Source: Hydrogenophaga palleronii NBRC 102513 (lineage in GTDB: Bacteria; Pseudomonadota; Gammaproteobacteria; Burkholderiales; Burkholderiaceae_C). From it: DNA of 64,000 nucleotides. Every line of letters starts with the position of its first letter. Position 1 is the stretch's first letter. Below, in pieces: positions 8,755-18,752 of this stretch. A program made the translations under genes and the position numbers. The notes beneath the pieces are model-generated. The model saw only the letters and a program-made list of their open reading frames with translations, had not been told where the DNA came from and made no database searches. Where the stretch lies: the NCBI RefSeq assembly GCF_001571225.1, contig NZ_BCTJ01000006.1:1-64000 (forward strand). Direction: 5' to 3'.

Positions 8755-9758
8755 CGAAACTTCGTCGCCGCGTTGGTCGACTTGCGCAAGGACTTCTTGT
8801 TGTCGGACACGATGTTGTCAAACTGCAGCCGCATCTTCTCGGCCACGGTGAGCTTCGTGTAGCTGCGTTCGGTCTCGCGGCTGAGCTCCTTCTGGAGCGC
8901 GAACACCGATTGCGGGCGCGACAGCGGATCGAGCGACATGCACCACTCGACCACCTCGATCAGGTTGTCGGAGTACACGCCGCGCAGGCGCGACAGGGCC
9001 AGCGAGAGGCGGTCTTTCTCCAGCCGCTGCGGCGCGTCGTTGGGCGGGTAACCCTGCATGCTGGCGTAGATGCAGGCACCGATGGCGTAGATGTCGGTCC
9101 AGGGGCCCATCGACGAGTCGCGCCGGTACATCTCGGGCGCGGCAAAACCGGGCGTGTACATCGGACGGATGAAGTTGCCTTCCTTGCTCAGCACCTCGCG
9201 CGCGGCGCCGAAGTCGATCAGCACCGAGCGGTTGTCGTCGGTCACGAAGATGTTGGCCGGCTTGATGTCCAGGTGCAGCATCTTGTGCTGGTGCACGATG
9301 CGCAGGCCGCGCAGGACCTCGTCGTACAACGAGCGGATGGTGGATTCGCGGAACACCTTCTGCTTCTTGAGTTCGCGCGCCGTGATGATGAATTCCTGCA
9401 GGGACGCACCCTCCAGAAAGTTCATGACCATGTAGACGGTCTCGTTCTCGCGGAAGAAGTTGAGCACGCTCACCACCGACTGGTGGGAGATCTGGGCCAG
9501 CGCCCGCCCCTCTTCGAAGAAGCTCTTGAGCCCCAGGCGATACAGCGAGAGTTTTTCCGGCTGCACCTGCGGCAGCAGTTCACCCGGGCCGCGCGAGGCA
9601 AGCGAGGACGGCAGGTATTCCTTCACCGCGACCTGCTGGCCCTCGGTGTCCACGGCAAGGTAGACGACCCCGAAGCCCCCTGCCGCCAGCTTGCGAACAA
9701 TGCGGTATCCGCCGATCACAGTGTCCGGCGGCAGCGGTGCGGGTTTGACCTTTGACAT
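8751..9758 (-). CDS. Hanks-type serine/threonine protein kinase
   Basis: Soluble kinase of 335 residues. Gly-rich loop LAAGGFGVVYLA, catalytic Lys46 (VAVKEYL), HLDIKPAN loop near residue 164, DFG in LIDFGAAR, and an activation segment ending TPGFAAPEM. HLD in place of HRD is common in this subfamily. There is no transmembrane helix or PASTA domain; a basic tail of about 60 residues follows the kinase fold. I placed the start at ATG 9758, 10 residues before the conserved DTVIGGYRIV; an in-frame ATG at 9800 is possible. It heads the minus-strand operon and is divergent from yicC across about 61 bp. Confidence 0.92.
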   Translation of the reverse strand: MSKVKPAPLPPDTVIGGYRIVRKLAAGGFGVVYLAVDTEGQQVAVKEYLPSSLASRGPGELLPQVQPEKLSLYRLGLKSFFEEGRALAQISHQSVVSVLNFFRENETVYMVMNFLEGASLQEFIITARELKKQKVFRESTIRSLYDEVLRGLRIVHQHKMLHLDIKPANIFVTDDNRSVLIDFGAAREVLSKEGNFIRPMYTPGFAAPEMYRRDSSMGPWTDIYAIGACIYASMQGYPPNDAPQRLEKDRLSLALSRLRGVYSDNLIEVVEWCMSLDPLSRPQSVFALQKELSRETERSYTKLTVAEKMRLQFDNIVSDNKKSLRKSTNAATKFR

Positions 9759-9819
9759 AATTCGGGTGGATTCCGGAACGCCTCGTTTTGGACCATTCAC
9801 CCAGATGGGGCAAAGTTCA

Positions 9820-10752
9820 ATGGCAGTTTACAGCATGACCGGTTACGCAACGGCCCACTCCAGCGGGTCCACTGCGCCGGCCAGCAGCGAGTCTGGCCGC
9901 GACCTCCAGACCGGTGTGGGCATGGAGATCAGGTCCGTCAACAGCCGTTTTCTCGACCTGACCTTCAAGCTTCCCGACGATCTGCGCGGCACCGAACCGG
10001 CCCTGCGCGAGTTGCTGGGCGCCCGCCTCAAACGCGGCAAGGTCGAGGTACGGGCCTGGATTGAAGGACGTTCGGAGACCGTGCCACGCCAGCCTGGCGC
10101 GCTCGACCTGCAAAAACTGGTCGGCCTGCAGGACACCGTGCGGGCCTGGTTGCCAGCCGCTGCACCGCTGTCCGTGGCCGAGGTGCTGCAGCTCACGGCA
10201 CGTCAGCAGGGCAATCCCGGCGAACTCAACAACACCCTGGTGGCCCTGGCTCACACGGCCCTCGAAGGCCTGACCGAGGCACGCGAACGCGAAGGCAAAC
10301 GCCTGGCCGCGATGCTGCAGGACCGCCTGAGCCAGCTGCGCAAGCTGGCCAAGGACGCACAACCCCTCATTCCGCAATTGGTCGCACAACAGCGGCAGCG
10401 CTTCATCGACCGCTGGAACGAAGCCCTGGGCGCGGGCGGTACCGGCGCACTGGGCAATGCCGTCACCTCGGAGATGGCCAACGACCGCGCCCTGACCGAG
10501 GCCACGGCGTTTGCGATCCGCATTGACGTGGCCGAGGAGCTGACCCGGCTGGATTCGCACCTGACGGAGATCGAGCGGCTGTTGAAGAAAGGTTCGGAAA
10601 TCGGCAAACGGCTCGACTTCCTGATCCAGGAACTGCACCGCGAAGCCAACACCATGGGTTCGAAATCCTCCAGCCTCGAACTCACACGCATCTCGGTGGA
10701 CATGAAGGTGCTCATCGAACAGATGCGCGAACAGGTCCAGAACATCGAATAA
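9820..10752 (+). CDS. yicC: YicC family endoribonuclease
   Basis: Protein of 310 residues of the YicC/YloC family, reported as Mn-dependent endoribonucleases. N-terminal [42 protein letters not shown] and the C-terminal [19 protein letters not shown] are all family hallmarks. About 20 Ser/Ala/Gly-rich residues are inserted after SMTGYATA relative to the E. coli protein. Start chosen at ATG 9820 (MAVYSMTGY), matching family N-termini. The stop is 2 nt before the gmk ATG. It is divergent from the Ser/Thr kinase gene and shares its promoter region. Confidence 0.92.
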   Translation: MAVYSMTGYATAHSSGSTAPASSESGRDLQTGVGMEIRSVNSRFLDLTFKLPDDLRGTEPALRELLGARLKRGKVEVRAWIEGRSETVPRQPGALDLQKLVGLQDTVRAWLPAAAPLSVAEVLQLTARQQGNPGELNNTLVALAHTALEGLTEAREREGKRLAAMLQDRLSQLRKLAKDAQPLIPQLVAQQRQRFIDRWNEALGAGGTGALGNAVTSEMANDRALTEATAFAIRIDVAEELTRLDSHLTEIERLLKKGSEIGKRLDFLIQELHREANTMGSKSSSLELTRISVDMKVLIEQMREQVQNIE

Positions 10753-10754
10753 AT

Positions 10755-11375
10755 ATGGAATATCCCGGAAATCTGTTCGTCGTGGCCGCCCCCAGCGGGG
10801 CCGGCAAATCCAGCCTGGTCAAGGCACTGATGGAACTCGACTCGCGCGTCGTGCCCTCGGTCTCGCACACCACCCGCGCGCCCCGCGGCCAGGAGCTGCA
10901 CGGGCGCGAATACTACTTTGTGAGCAATGAGAGCTTCGACCAGATGGTCATCCAGGGCGCGTTCCTGGAATGGGCACTGGTGCATGCCAACCGCTACGGC
11001 ACCTCCAAGATGGCCATCGAGCAGCGCATGGCCCAGGGGGCCGACGTGGTGCTGGAGATCGACTTCCAGGGCGCCATCCAGGTCAAGCGCATATTCCCCA
11101 ACGCCGTGCTGATCTTCATCCTGCCGCCCAGTTGGGAAGAGCTTCGCTCGCGCCTGGAGCGGCGCGCGGAAGACACAGCCGAGGTGATCGAACTGCGGCT
11201 GCAGAATGCCGCCACCGAGATGGCCCATGCCCAGGAATTCGACTTCGTTATAATCAACGAGTTGTTCGAGCGGGCCTTGTTTGACCTCAAGGCCATCGTC
11301 CATGCCCAGCGGCTCAAGTTTTCCGCCCAGCGTCTCGCCCGCGGCGATACCTTCAAAGCGCTCAACATCCTCTGA
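10755..11375 (+). CDS. gmk: guanylate kinase
   Basis: ATP-dependent GMP to GDP kinase of 206 residues, essential for GTP and for the (p)ppGpp precursor pool. P-loop APSGAGKSS (residues 12-20), GMP-binding segments [13 protein letters not shown] and GREYYFV, and [12 protein letters not shown]. It lies 2 nt behind yicC and 27 nt ahead of rpoZ, the conserved yicC-gmk-rpoZ-spoT order of proteobacteria. Confidence 0.97.
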   Translation: MEYPGNLFVVAAPSGAGKSSLVKALMELDSRVVPSVSHTTRAPRGQELHGREYYFVSNESFDQMVIQGAFLEWALVHANRYGTSKMAIEQRMAQGADVVLEIDFQGAIQVKRIFPNAVLIFILPPSWEELRSRLERRAEDTAEVIELRLQNAATEMAHAQEFDFVIINELFERALFDLKAIVHAQRLKFSAQRLARGDTFKALNIL

Positions 11376-11402
11376 TTTTTTGCCCTCACCCGGAGCCCGC
11401 CC

Positions 11403-11606
11403 ATGGCACGCATCACCGTCGAAGATTGTCTGGAAAAGATCCCCAACCGCTTTCAGCTGGTGCTGGCAGCCACGTACCGCGCGCGCATGCTGAGCCAGGG
11501 CCACGCCCCCAAGATCGAGAGCAAGAACAAGCCGGGCGTGACCGCTCTGCGCGAAATCGCCGACGGCAAGGTCGGCCTCGAGATGCTGAAGAAAGTGCCG
11601 CTCTGA
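11403..11606 (+). CDS. rpoZ: RNA polymerase omega subunit
   Basis: Short subunit of 67 residues that aids RNA polymerase assembly and forms part of a ppGpp-binding site. [20 protein letters not shown] and [11 protein letters not shown] are diagnostic. A strong terminator follows at 11622, so spoT 131 nt downstream probably has its own promoter or relies on read-through. Confidence 0.97.
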   Translation: MARITVEDCLEKIPNRFQLVLAATYRARMLSQGHAPKIESKNKPGVTALREIADGKVGLEMLKKVPL

Positions 11607-11621
11607 GCGTGTGCACTCCGG

Positions 11622-11649
11622 AAAAACACCGCTTCGCGGTGTTTTTTTT
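11622..11649 (+). terminator. rho-independent terminator after rpoZ
   Basis: AAAACACCGC and GCGGTGTTTT pair around a TTC loop and run into eight T residues. It closes the yicC-gmk-rpoZ unit. Confidence 0.92.
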
Positions 11650-11737
11650 CGCCTGAATCAGGGCAATACCACTCTCTCACGCACAAACTCCGTGCATGGA
11701 CGCAGCGGGATTGATCGTCTCGCGCTAAAGTAGAAGG

Positions 11738-13987
11738 ATGATCAGCGAGGCCGCCACCGGCACCCTACCGCCTTCTCCCGAGCAAGCCCATCCGGCCGCC
11801 AGCGCGGCGGCGGCCAGCTTTGCCGCGTTGCTCGGCAAGCTCGACTACCTGGGCCCGGCCGACATCGAAAGCATCCGGCAGGCCTACCGCTTCGCCGACG
11901 AAGCCCACCTGGGCCAGCTGCGCAAGAACGGCGACCCGTACATCACCCATCCGATTGCGGTGGCGGCGCAATGCGCCGAATGGAAGCTCGATGCCCAGGC
12001 ACTGATGGCGGCCCTGATGCACGACGCCATCGAAGACTGCGGCGTGACCAAGGAAGATCTGGTGGAGCGTTTCGGTGCTCCCGTGGCCGAACTCGTGGAT
12101 GGCCTCACCAAGCTGGAGAAGCTGGAGTTCGACACCCGCGAGCAGAACCAGGCCGAGTCCTTCCGCAAGATGCTGCTGGCGATGGCGAAGGACGTGCGGG
12201 TCATCCTGATCAAGCTGGCCGACCGCACACACAACATGCGCACCATGGGCGACATGCCGCGCTCGAAGTGGCAGCGCATCAGCAGCGAAACACTGGAAAT
12301 CTACGCGCCGATCGCGCACCGCCTTGGGCTGAACTTCACCTACCGTGAACTGCAGGATCTGGCCTTCCGCTTCCTGCACCCCTGGCGCTACGAGGTGCTG
12401 TCCAAGGCCTTGAACAAGTCGCGCAACCGCCGGCGAGATCTGATCGCACGCGTGCAGCGCGAGGTCGAGGCCGGGTTCGTGGGCCACGGCCTGAACGTGC
12501 GCATCATGGGGCGCGAAAAAACGCTGTACTCCGTGTACCGCAAGATGGACACCAAACACCTGTCGTTCTCGCAGGTGACCGACATCTACGGCTTTCGCAT
12601 CGTGGTGCCCGAGCTGACCGACTGCTACACCGGCCTGGGTGTGCTGCACCAGATGTACAAGCCGCTGCCGGGCAAGTTCCGCGACTACGTGGCCATTCCC
12701 AAGGTCAACGGCTACCAGTCGCTGCACACCACACTGGTCGGCCCCTTCGGCACCAACATCGAGTTCCAGTTGCGCACGCACGCCATGGACGTGGTGGCTG
12801 AGTCCGGCGTCGCCGCGCACTGGCTGTACAAGGCCAGCGAACCCAGCAGCGACATGTCGCAGCGTCTGGGCACGCAGTGGTTGCAATCCCTGCTCGACAT
12901 CCAGCAGGAAACGCACGACGCCGCCGAGTTCTGGGATCACATCAAGATCGACCTTTTCCCCGACGCGGTCTACGTGTTCACGCCCAAGAGCAAGATCATG
13001 GCGCTGCCGCGTGGCGCGACCGTGATGGACTTTGCCTACGCCATCCACAGCGACGTCGGCAACCACACAGTCTCGGCCCGCATCAACGGCGAGCAGCGCC
13101 CGCTGCGCACCGAGCTGGCCAACGGCGACGTGGTCGAAATCGTGACCGCCGACAAGGCCGAGCCAAATCCGTCCTGGCTGTCCTTCGTCAAGACCGGCCG
13201 CGCCCGCTCCAAGATCCGGCACCACCTGAAGACGGTGGCGCAGGAAAAATCGCATGAGCTTGGCGAGCGCATGCTCAGCCAGGCCTTGCGCTCCGAGGGC
13301 ATCGCTACGCTGCCAAGCGAAGAGGGCACCTACCAGGGCACTTGGGAGAAGCTGCTGCGCTTCACCGGCAGCAAGAGCCGCACGGAGCTGTTGGCCGACA
13401 TTGGCATGGGCAAACGCATCGCCAGCATGGTGGGCAAAAAGCTCGCCGTGCTGCTGGCCGAAACCGGCCTGAAACCCGACGCCCTGCTGATCAGCACGGA
13501 GCGTTATGCCAGTGGCCAGGAAGAATCGGTTTCGCAAGGCGTCGTCACGCTGGACGGCAGCGAAGGCCTGTCGGTGCAGTACGCGCCCTGCTGCAAGCCG
13601 ATTCCGGGTGACCGTATCGTCGGCTACCTCGGCCGCGGTGAAGGCCTGGTGGTCCACGCCGACGACTGCCCGACCGGCAAGCGGCTGCTGCTGCGCGACG
13701 GCGAACGTTTCCTGGAAGTGGAATGGGCCGACGAACCGGTGCGCTCGTTCGACACCACGGTGGTCGTGACCGTCACGAATGGCAAGGGTGTGCTGGCGCG
13801 TGTGGCCTCGAGCATCGCGGCCGCCGAAGCCGACATCACCCATGTGGACATGGGCGATGAGCCCGCGCAGACCGCCACCGACATCCGTTTCTCGGTGGCA
13901 GTGCGTGACCGCCAGCACCTGGCCGAAGTCTTGCGCAGCCTCAAGCGCACGACCTCGGTGCTCAAGGCCCAGCGCTACAAACCCTGA
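11738..13987 (+). CDS. spoT: bifunctional (p)ppGpp synthetase/hydrolase
   Basis: Stringent-response enzyme of 749 residues. The HD hydrolase domain (about 45-195) keeps His71, His95-Asp96 and Glu99-Asp100 (MHDAIEDCG), so hydrolysis should be active. The synthetase domain (about 250-365) has YSVYRKM and DIYGFRIVV. TGS (about 411-470; GATVMDFAYAIHSDVG) and a C-terminal ACT domain (about 670-745) complete the architecture. Position after gmk-rpoZ fits the SpoT-type protein; no RelA paralogue is in the window. The N-terminal 30 residues are Ala/Pro-rich. It is convergent with greB with only 9 nt between stops. Confidence 0.95.
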   Translation: MISEAATGTLPPSPEQAHPAASAAAASFAALLGKLDYLGPADIESIRQAYRFADEAHLGQLRKNGDPYITHPIAVAAQCAEWKLDAQALMAALMHDAIEDCGVTKEDLVERFGAPVAELVDGLTKLEKLEFDTREQNQAESFRKMLLAMAKDVRVILIKLADRTHNMRTMGDMPRSKWQRISSETLEIYAPIAHRLGLNFTYRELQDLAFRFLHPWRYEVLSKALNKSRNRRRDLIARVQREVEAGFVGHGLNVRIMGREKTLYSVYRKMDTKHLSFSQVTDIYGFRIVVPELTDCYTGLGVLHQMYKPLPGKFRDYVAIPKVNGYQSLHTTLVGPFGTNIEFQLRTHAMDVVAESGVAAHWLYKASEPSSDMSQRLGTQWLQSLLDIQQETHDAAEFWDHIKIDLFPDAVYVFTPKSKIMALPRGATVMDFAYAIHSDVGNHTVSARINGEQRPLRTELANGDVVEIVTADKAEPNPSWLSFVKTGRARSKIRHHLKTVAQEKSHELGERMLSQALRSEGIATLPSEEGTYQGTWEKLLRFTGSKSRTELLADIGMGKRIASMVGKKLAVLLAETGLKPDALLISTERYASGQEESVSQGVVTLDGSEGLSVQYAPCCKPIPGDRIVGYLGRGEGLVVHADDCPTGKRLLLRDGERFLEVEWADEPVRSFDTTVVVTVTNGKGVLARVASSIAAAEADITHVDMGDEPAQTATDIRFSVAVRDRQHLAEVLRSLKRTTSVLKAQRYKP

Positions 13988-13996
13988 GCGTTGAGA

Positions 13997-14569
13997 TCAG
14001 GCGGGGGCGTCGTCCGCAGGTGCGGGGTACTGCACCGACAACACCTCCAGTTCCTGCACACCGCCCGGCACCACCAGCCGCACCACATCGCCCACGCGCG
14101 CCTTGAGCAGCGCACGTGCCACGGGCGACACCCAGCTGACCTGCCCCTGTGAACTGTCGACCTCGTCCACGCCGAGGATGGTGACGGTGGTTTCCTGCCC
14201 GCTGTCGTCGGCGTAACACACTGTGGCGCCGAAAAACACCTGGTCGCCACCGAAATGCAGCGAGGGATTCACCACTTCGGCAATTTCAAGTCGCTGGGTC
14301 AGGAAGCGGATGCGGCGGTCGATCTCGCGCAGGCGTTTTTTGCCGTAGAGGTAGTCGCCGTTTTCAGAGCGGTCTCCATTGCTCGCCGCCCAGTGCACGA
14401 TCTCCACGATCCTGGGGCGCTCTTCGTCGATCAGCGCAAAGAGTTCGCTGCGCAGGCGGTCGTAGCCGGCGCGCGTGATGTAGTTCTTGCCACCGACGGG
14501 CACGGGCGGCGCAGCGGGCAGCTCGTCGTCATCGTCGGTATCGATCTCGCGGGTGAATGCCTTGCTCAT
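13997..14569 (-). CDS. greB: transcription elongation factor GreB
   Basis: Secondary-channel factor of 190 residues that stimulates RNA cleavage by backtracked RNA polymerase. The N-terminal coiled coil begins at NYITRAGYDRLRSEL and has the acidic tip in NGDRSENGDYLYGKKRLREID; the C-terminal FKBP-like domain follows. GDYLYGKKRLREIDRR favours GreB over GreA. The N-terminus carries an extra acidic stretch (TDDDDE). GAGGAAG about 6 nt upstream supports this start. The 3' end lies 9 nt from the spoT stop. Confidence 0.93.
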   Translation of the reverse strand: MSKAFTREIDTDDDDELPAAPPVPVGGKNYITRAGYDRLRSELFALIDEERPRIVEIVHWAASNGDRSENGDYLYGKKRLREIDRRIRFLTQRLEIAEVVNPSLHFGGDQVFFGATVCYADDSGQETTVTILGVDEVDSSQGQVSWVSPVARALLKARVGDVVRLVVPGGVQELEVLSVQYPAPADDAPA

Positions 14570-14591
14570 GGGCGCTTCCTCGGCGGAAAAG

Positions 14592-14623
14592 AAAAAACCC
14601 GCAGCTTTTGGCTGCGGGTTTTT
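14592..14623 (-). terminator. terminator after tRNA-Arg
   Basis: AACCCGCAGC pairs with GCTGCGGGTT around TTTTG, with T-runs on both strands. On the minus strand it starts 3 nt after the tRNA-Arg CCA end and separates the tRNA from greB. Confidence 0.85.
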
Positions 14624-14626
14624 ATA

Positions 14627-14703
14627 TGGTGCGGCTGGCAGGAATTGAACCCACGACCCCTTGGTTCGTAGCCAAGTACTCTATCCATCTGAGCTACAGC
14701 CGC
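14627..14703 (-). tRNA. tRNA-Arg (anticodon ACG)
   Basis: Complete 77-nt cloverleaf including an encoded CCA. The acceptor stem is GCGGCTG/CAGCCGC and the anticodon stem CTTGG/CCAAG encloses CTACGAA, giving anticodon ACG (read as ICG after deamination). T-arm GTGGG-TTCAATT-CCTGC has a G-T pair. It reads the common CGY arginine codons. Confidence 0.95.
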
Positions 14704-14957
14704 GAAGCCTCGAATTATAGCAGCATTTTTTGCAGTTCGTGCTGGACACGAACCAAACTTGAATCTATTTCGAAGTGGCCGCCCGATAACGAGGCCCGAT
14801 CCACTCCATTCGGACTTGAAGGCTTCACTCCTCTACCTTCAGGCGACCTGCCCAGGAGCGTTCCTCATCTGCCACGCATCCCGAGCCCAGGTGCTCCGTC
14901 AACGCCACAGGCAGGCAAGTTGAAGGAGGTGGGGTTTTCAACCCCTGCAAGGGATAC
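14704..14957. other. spacer between the two tRNA genes
   Basis: About 250 nt with no convincing reading frame, hairpin-T run or known element. The tRNA-Arg promoter should lie at its low-coordinate end, where the sequence is locally AT-rich (around 14704-14770). Confidence 0.5.
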
Positions 14958-15034
14958 TGGTAGGCCGTGTTGGACTTGAACCAACGACCAAAGGATTATG
15001 AGTCCTCTGCTCTAACCAACTGAGCTAACGGCCC
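14958..15034 (-). tRNA. tRNA with CAT anticodon, Ile2 (lysidine) or elongator Met
   Basis: 77-nt cloverleaf with encoded CCA; the anticodon loop CTCATAA gives CAT. The acceptor stem GGGCCGT/ACGGCCT has G-C at positions 2-71 and 3-70, C4-G69 and C5-G68, and a G-U at position 1-72. C4-G69 and C5-G68 are the TilS identity pairs of E. coli tRNA-Ile2, and the variable-loop/T-arm (GGTCG, GGTTCAAGTCC) also resembles Ile2. Elongator Met cannot be excluded without genome-wide comparison. It is not the initiator: no C1-A72 mismatch. Confidence 0.85.
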
Positions 15035-15068
15035 GACAAGGGCTGGATTGTAGGGCGCGCGGCGCGCC

Positions 15069-16088
15069 CTACTTGTGGTGGCTGAGCGCGTTGCCCACCA
15101 GCTTGGCCGTGACGTCGACGATCTGGATCATGCGTTCGTAAGACATGCGCTGCGGTCCGATCACGCCGAGCGTGCCCACCACCTGGCCATCGACTTCGTA
15201 AGGTGCAGTCACCACCGACAGGTCTTCGTAGGGAACGACCTGGCTTTCGCCGCCGATGTAGATGCGCACGCCGTCGGCCTGGGCCGACACGTCCAGCAAT
15301 CGGATCAGCTGGGTTTTCTGCTCGAACAGGTCGAACATGCGGCGCAGGTTGCCCATGTCGCTGGAGAACTCGCTCACCGACAGCAGGTTGCGCTCGCCCG
15401 ACACCACCACCTCGTCCTGCGCCTGGCTGGCCTCGGCGCCGATGTCCACCGCCGCTTTCATCAGGTCTGCGATCTCGCCACGCAAGGCCTCCACCTCGGT
15501 TTTCAGCCGCTCGCGCACCGCTTCCATGGTGAGGCCGGCGTAGTGGGCGTTGAGGAAGTTGGCGGCTTCGAGCAGTTGCGGCTGGCTGAAGCTGACCTGG
15601 GTGTGGATGATGCGGTTCTGCACGTCGCCCTCGGGCGACACGATGATCACCAGCACACGCCGCTCGGACAGGCTGAGGAATTCGATGTGCCGGAACACCG
15701 AGGCCCGGCGCGGTGCCACCACCACGCCGACGAACTGCGACAGGTTGGACAACATCTGCGCGGCGTTGCTGATGACCCGGTGCGGCTGGCCGGCGGCAAT
15801 GCCCGGGCCGCCCATCTCGCTCACCGGCGACAGGCTGTCGCGGCGCACGGTCAACATGGTGTCGACGAACAGGCGGTACCCGCGGGCGGTGGGAATGCGA
15901 CCGGCCGAGGTGTGCGGGCTGGCGATCAGCCCGAGCTCTTCCAGGTCGCTCATCACGTTGCGGATGGTCGCCGGCGAGAGCTCCATGCCAGCGGCCTTGG
16001 CCAGCGTGCGTGAGCCCACGGGCTGACCATCGGCGATGTATCGCTCGACGAGGGCTTTGAGCAGCAACTTGGCGCGTTCATCCAACAT
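15069..16088 (-). CDS. hrcA: heat-inducible transcription repressor HrcA
   Basis: Repressor of 339 residues that binds CIRCE operators and is stabilised by GroEL. N-terminal winged helix: [18 protein letters not shown], then [18 protein letters not shown] and [16 protein letters not shown], all strongly conserved. The rest is a GAF-like and dimerisation region. There is no CIRCE in the 92 nt separating it from divergent nadK, so I see no local autoregulation; a perfect CIRCE lies in front of rpoH at 48770. A 9-bp-arm hairpin at 15051-15071 overlaps its TAG but lacks a T-run. Confidence 0.96.
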   Translation of the reverse strand: MLDERAKLLLKALVERYIADGQPVGSRTLAKAAGMELSPATIRNVMSDLEELGLIASPHTSAGRIPTARGYRLFVDTMLTVRRDSLSPVSEMGGPGIAAGQPHRVISNAAQMLSNLSQFVGVVVAPRRASVFRHIEFLSLSERRVLVIIVSPEGDVQNRIIHTQVSFSQPQLLEAANFLNAHYAGLTMEAVRERLKTEVEALRGEIADLMKAAVDIGAEASQAQDEVVVSGERNLLSVSEFSSDMGNLRRMFDLFEQKTQLIRLLDVSAQADGVRIYIGGESQVVPYEDLSVVTAPYEVDGQVVGTLGVIGPQRMSYERMIQIVDVTAKLVGNALSHHK

Positions 16089-16180
16089 GGCCCCATTCTA
16101 AGGAAAGGTGGGCCACAGCCCCTTGCGCAGCACGGCATTTGCGGCAATCCGCCACGGACAACTGTGTTGTAATTTCCCGC

Positions 16181-17098
16181 ATGAGCCTGCCCCCTGAAAC
16201 CCGGTCCGCGCCAGCCCGCTGGAACCGCCCCCTGCGGTTTGCGCACGTTGCCATCGTGGGCAAGTACCAGGCGCCCGGCGCGCGCAACGCGGTGGAAGAA
16301 ATCGCCCACTTCCTGCACGACGAGGGTTGCGACGTTTCGCTGGAGCGCGACACCGCGGCCAACACCGGCCTGCTGCAATACCCAGCACTGGACGTGGCGG
16401 CCATGGGCGATGCCTGCGACCTGGCGCTGGTGGTGGGCGGCGACGGCACCATGCTCGGTATCGGCCGGCAGTTGGCGCGTTACGGCGTGCCGCTGGTGGG
16501 CATCAACCAGGGGCGGCTGGGTTTCATCACCGACATTCCCTTCGGCAGCTACCGCGAGAACCTGCGCCCCATCCTGCGTGGCGAATTCCAGGAAGACGCC
16601 CGCTCCCTGATGGCCGCCACGGTCTGGCGCGACGGCCGCTGCGTGTTCCAGGCCACCGCACTCAACGACGTGGTGGTGAGCCGCGGCAGCGTGGCCAGCA
16701 TGATCGAGCTGCGCGTGGAGGTGGACGGCCATTTCGTCGCCAACCAGCGCGCAGACGGTCTGATCATCGCCTCGCCCACCGGCTCGACCGCCTACGCCCT
16801 GTCGGCCGGCGGCCCGCTGATCCACCCCGGCATCGGCGGCTGGGTGATGGTGCCGATCGCGCCGCACACCTTGTCGAATCGTCCGGTGGTGATTCCCTCG
16901 CACAGCGAGATCGCGGTGGAGATCGTCTCCGGCCGCGACGCCAGCGCCAACTTCGACATGCAGTCGCTCACCAGCCTGCTGCACGGCGACCGCATCGTGG
17001 TGCGCCGCTCTGAACACGCGCTGCGCCTGCTCCACCCGGTGGGCTGGAGTTACTTCGACACGCTGCGCAAAAAACTCCACTGGAACGAAGGCGCCTGA
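16181..17098 (+). CDS. nadK: NAD kinase
   Basis: ATP-NAD kinase of 305 residues making NADP. Motif [18 protein letters not shown] near residue 85 holds the catalytic Asp; [10 protein letters not shown] and [20 protein letters not shown] form the nucleotide site. The start at 16181 fits the family N-terminus ([11 protein letters not shown] soon after); the upstream in-frame ATG at 16139 is less likely. The stop lies 3 nt before recN. hrcA is divergent, a conserved arrangement. Confidence 0.95.
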   Translation: MSLPPETRSAPARWNRPLRFAHVAIVGKYQAPGARNAVEEIAHFLHDEGCDVSLERDTAANTGLLQYPALDVAAMGDACDLALVVGGDGTMLGIGRQLARYGVPLVGINQGRLGFITDIPFGSYRENLRPILRGEFQEDARSLMAATVWRDGRCVFQATALNDVVVSRGSVASMIELRVEVDGHFVANQRADGLIIASPTGSTAYALSAGGPLIHPGIGGWVMVPIAPHTLSNRPVVIPSHSEIAVEIVSGRDASANFDMQSLTSLLHGDRIVVRRSEHALRLLHPVGWSYFDTLRKKLHWNEGA

Positions 17099-17101
17099 CC
17101 G

Positions 17102-18745
17102 ATGAGCCTCCGACGCATCGTGCTGCGCGACTTCGTGATCGTGCAGTCCCTGGACCTTGAGCTGGAAAACGGTTTCGGCGTGCTCACCGGCGAGACCGGG
17201 GCCGGCAAATCCATCCTGATCGACGCACTGCAACTGGCGCTGGGCGCACGCGCCGACAGCGGCGTGGTGCGCGAGGGCGCGACGCGCTGCGACGTCGCGG
17301 CCGAATTCGACGCCCCCGCTTCGCTCACGCCCTGGCTGGAAGAACAAGGCTTTCCGGTTGAAGACGGTGTGCTGCTGCGCCGCACGGTGGACACCGAAGG
17401 CCGCAGCCGCGCCTGGATCAACGGCAGCGCCGCCACCGTGACGCAGCTCAAGGCGCTGGCCGACAGCCTGGTCGACATCCACGGCCAGCACGCTTGGCAG
17501 AGCCTGACCCGCGCCGAGGCGGTGCGCGACCTGCTCGATGCCTATGCCGGCATCAACACCAGCGCCGCGGCCCAGACCTGGGCCCAGTGGCGGCAACGGC
17601 GCAAAGCGCTGGATGTGGCAACCGAAAAACAGAACACGCTGCGCCAGGAAAGTGAACGCCTGGCCTGGCAGATCACCGAACTCGACAAGCTGGCACCACA
17701 AACCGGCGAGTGGGGCGAACTCAACGCCCAGCACGGCCGGCTGGCCAACGCGCAGTCCCTGCTGGACGCCGCGCAGACCGCCACCAACGCCCTGGACGAC
17801 GACGATGACAACGCCGCCGCCCTGGTGCACCGCGCGCTCGCTGCGCTGCAGGCCCAGGCCCACATCGAACCGCAGTTCGCCAGCGCCATCGAGGCGCTGG
17901 AAGGCGCGCTGGCGCAGGTGCAGGACACGGTACACAGCCTGCACCAGTACACACGCCACACCGAACAGGACCCGGGCAGCCTGGAAGCGCTCGACCAGCG
18001 CCTGTCGCTCTGGGTGTCGCTGGCGCGGCGCTACCGCCGCCCACCCGAAGAACTGGCCGAGGTGCACGCACAGTGGAAGGCCGAACTGGCCCAGGTCGAT
18101 CAGGCGCTCGACCTCGATGCCCTGCAGCGCGCCGAACGCGCCGACTGGAAAAGCTTCACCGCCGCACTGCAGGCCATCAGCAAGGAACGGCAGAAGGCCG
18201 CGCCCAAACTCTCGAAGGCCGTCACAGCCACCATGCAGACCCTGGGCATGCAGGGCGGCGTGTTCGAGGTCGCGCTGCTGCCACTGGAAGAACCCCAGGC
18301 CCACGGCGCCGAGCAGGTGGAGTTTCGTGTCGCCGGCCACGCCGGTGCCACGCCCAAGGCGGTGGGCAAGGTGGCTTCGGGTGGTGAACTCTCGCGCATT
18401 GCGCTCGCCATCTCGGTTGTCACCAGCCAGCTCGGCCAGGCACCGACGCTGATCTTCGACGAGGTCGACTCCGGCATCGGTGGCGCCGTGGCGCACACCG
18501 TGGGCCAGTTGCTGCGCCAGCTCGGCAAAGACCGCCAGGTGCTGGCCGTGACCCACCTGCCCCAGGTCGCCGCCTGCGCCGACCATCACCTGCTGGTGAG
18601 CAAACAGGCCCAGGGCCGGCAAACCATGAGCACGGTGGCGCCCATCGCCCACGAAATCCGGGTGCGCGAACTCGCGCGCATGCTGGGTGGCGGTGAACAG
18701 TCCGAGATCTCGCTGGCCCACGCCCGCGAGATGCTGGCCGCGTGA
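17102..18745 (+). CDS. recN: DNA repair protein RecN
   Basis: SMC-like ATPase of 547 residues acting in double-strand break repair. Walker A GETGAGKS at residues 30-37; central coiled-coil region; signature [14 protein letters not shown] and Walker [13 protein letters not shown] near residue 455, followed by [16 protein letters not shown]. It begins 3 nt after nadK. LexA-type operators are not evident in the short nadK-recN junction, so expression probably comes from the nadK promoter or from inside nadK. Confidence 0.96.
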   Translation: MSLRRIVLRDFVIVQSLDLELENGFGVLTGETGAGKSILIDALQLALGARADSGVVREGATRCDVAAEFDAPASLTPWLEEQGFPVEDGVLLRRTVDTEGRSRAWINGSAATVTQLKALADSLVDIHGQHAWQSLTRAEAVRDLLDAYAGINTSAAAQTWAQWRQRRKALDVATEKQNTLRQESERLAWQITELDKLAPQTGEWGELNAQHGRLANAQSLLDAAQTATNALDDDDDNAAALVHRALAALQAQAHIEPQFASAIEALEGALAQVQDTVHSLHQYTRHTEQDPGSLEALDQRLSLWVSLARRYRRPPEELAEVHAQWKAELAQVDQALDLDALQRAERADWKSFTAALQAISKERQKAAPKLSKAVTATMQTLGMQGGVFEVALLPLEEPQAHGAEQVEFRVAGHAGATPKAVGKVASGGELSRIALAISVVTSQLGQAPTLIFDEVDSGIGGAVAHTVGQLLRQLGKDRQVLAVTHLPQVAACADHHLLVSKQAQGRQTMSTVAPIAHEIRVRELARMLGGGEQSEISLAHAREMLAA

Positions 18746-18752
18746 GCACCCG

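Noticed and set aside
11765-13918. 717-codon open frame antisense to spoT
   Set aside because: Exactly mirrors spoT; composition (His/Gly/Gln/Val-rich) is that of reverse-complemented GC-rich coding sequence and no domain is recognisable.
15051-15071. Hairpin TAGGGCGCG/CGCGCCCTA overlapping the hrcA stop codon
   Set aside because: Strong stem but no T-run on the minus strand, so not claimed as an intrinsic terminator.
16068-16100. CTTGGC ... CCCCATTCTA resembling a sigma-32 promoter in front of nadK
   Set aside because: The -10-like part is good but the -35 match is partial and the 17-nt spacing is too long; likely chance.
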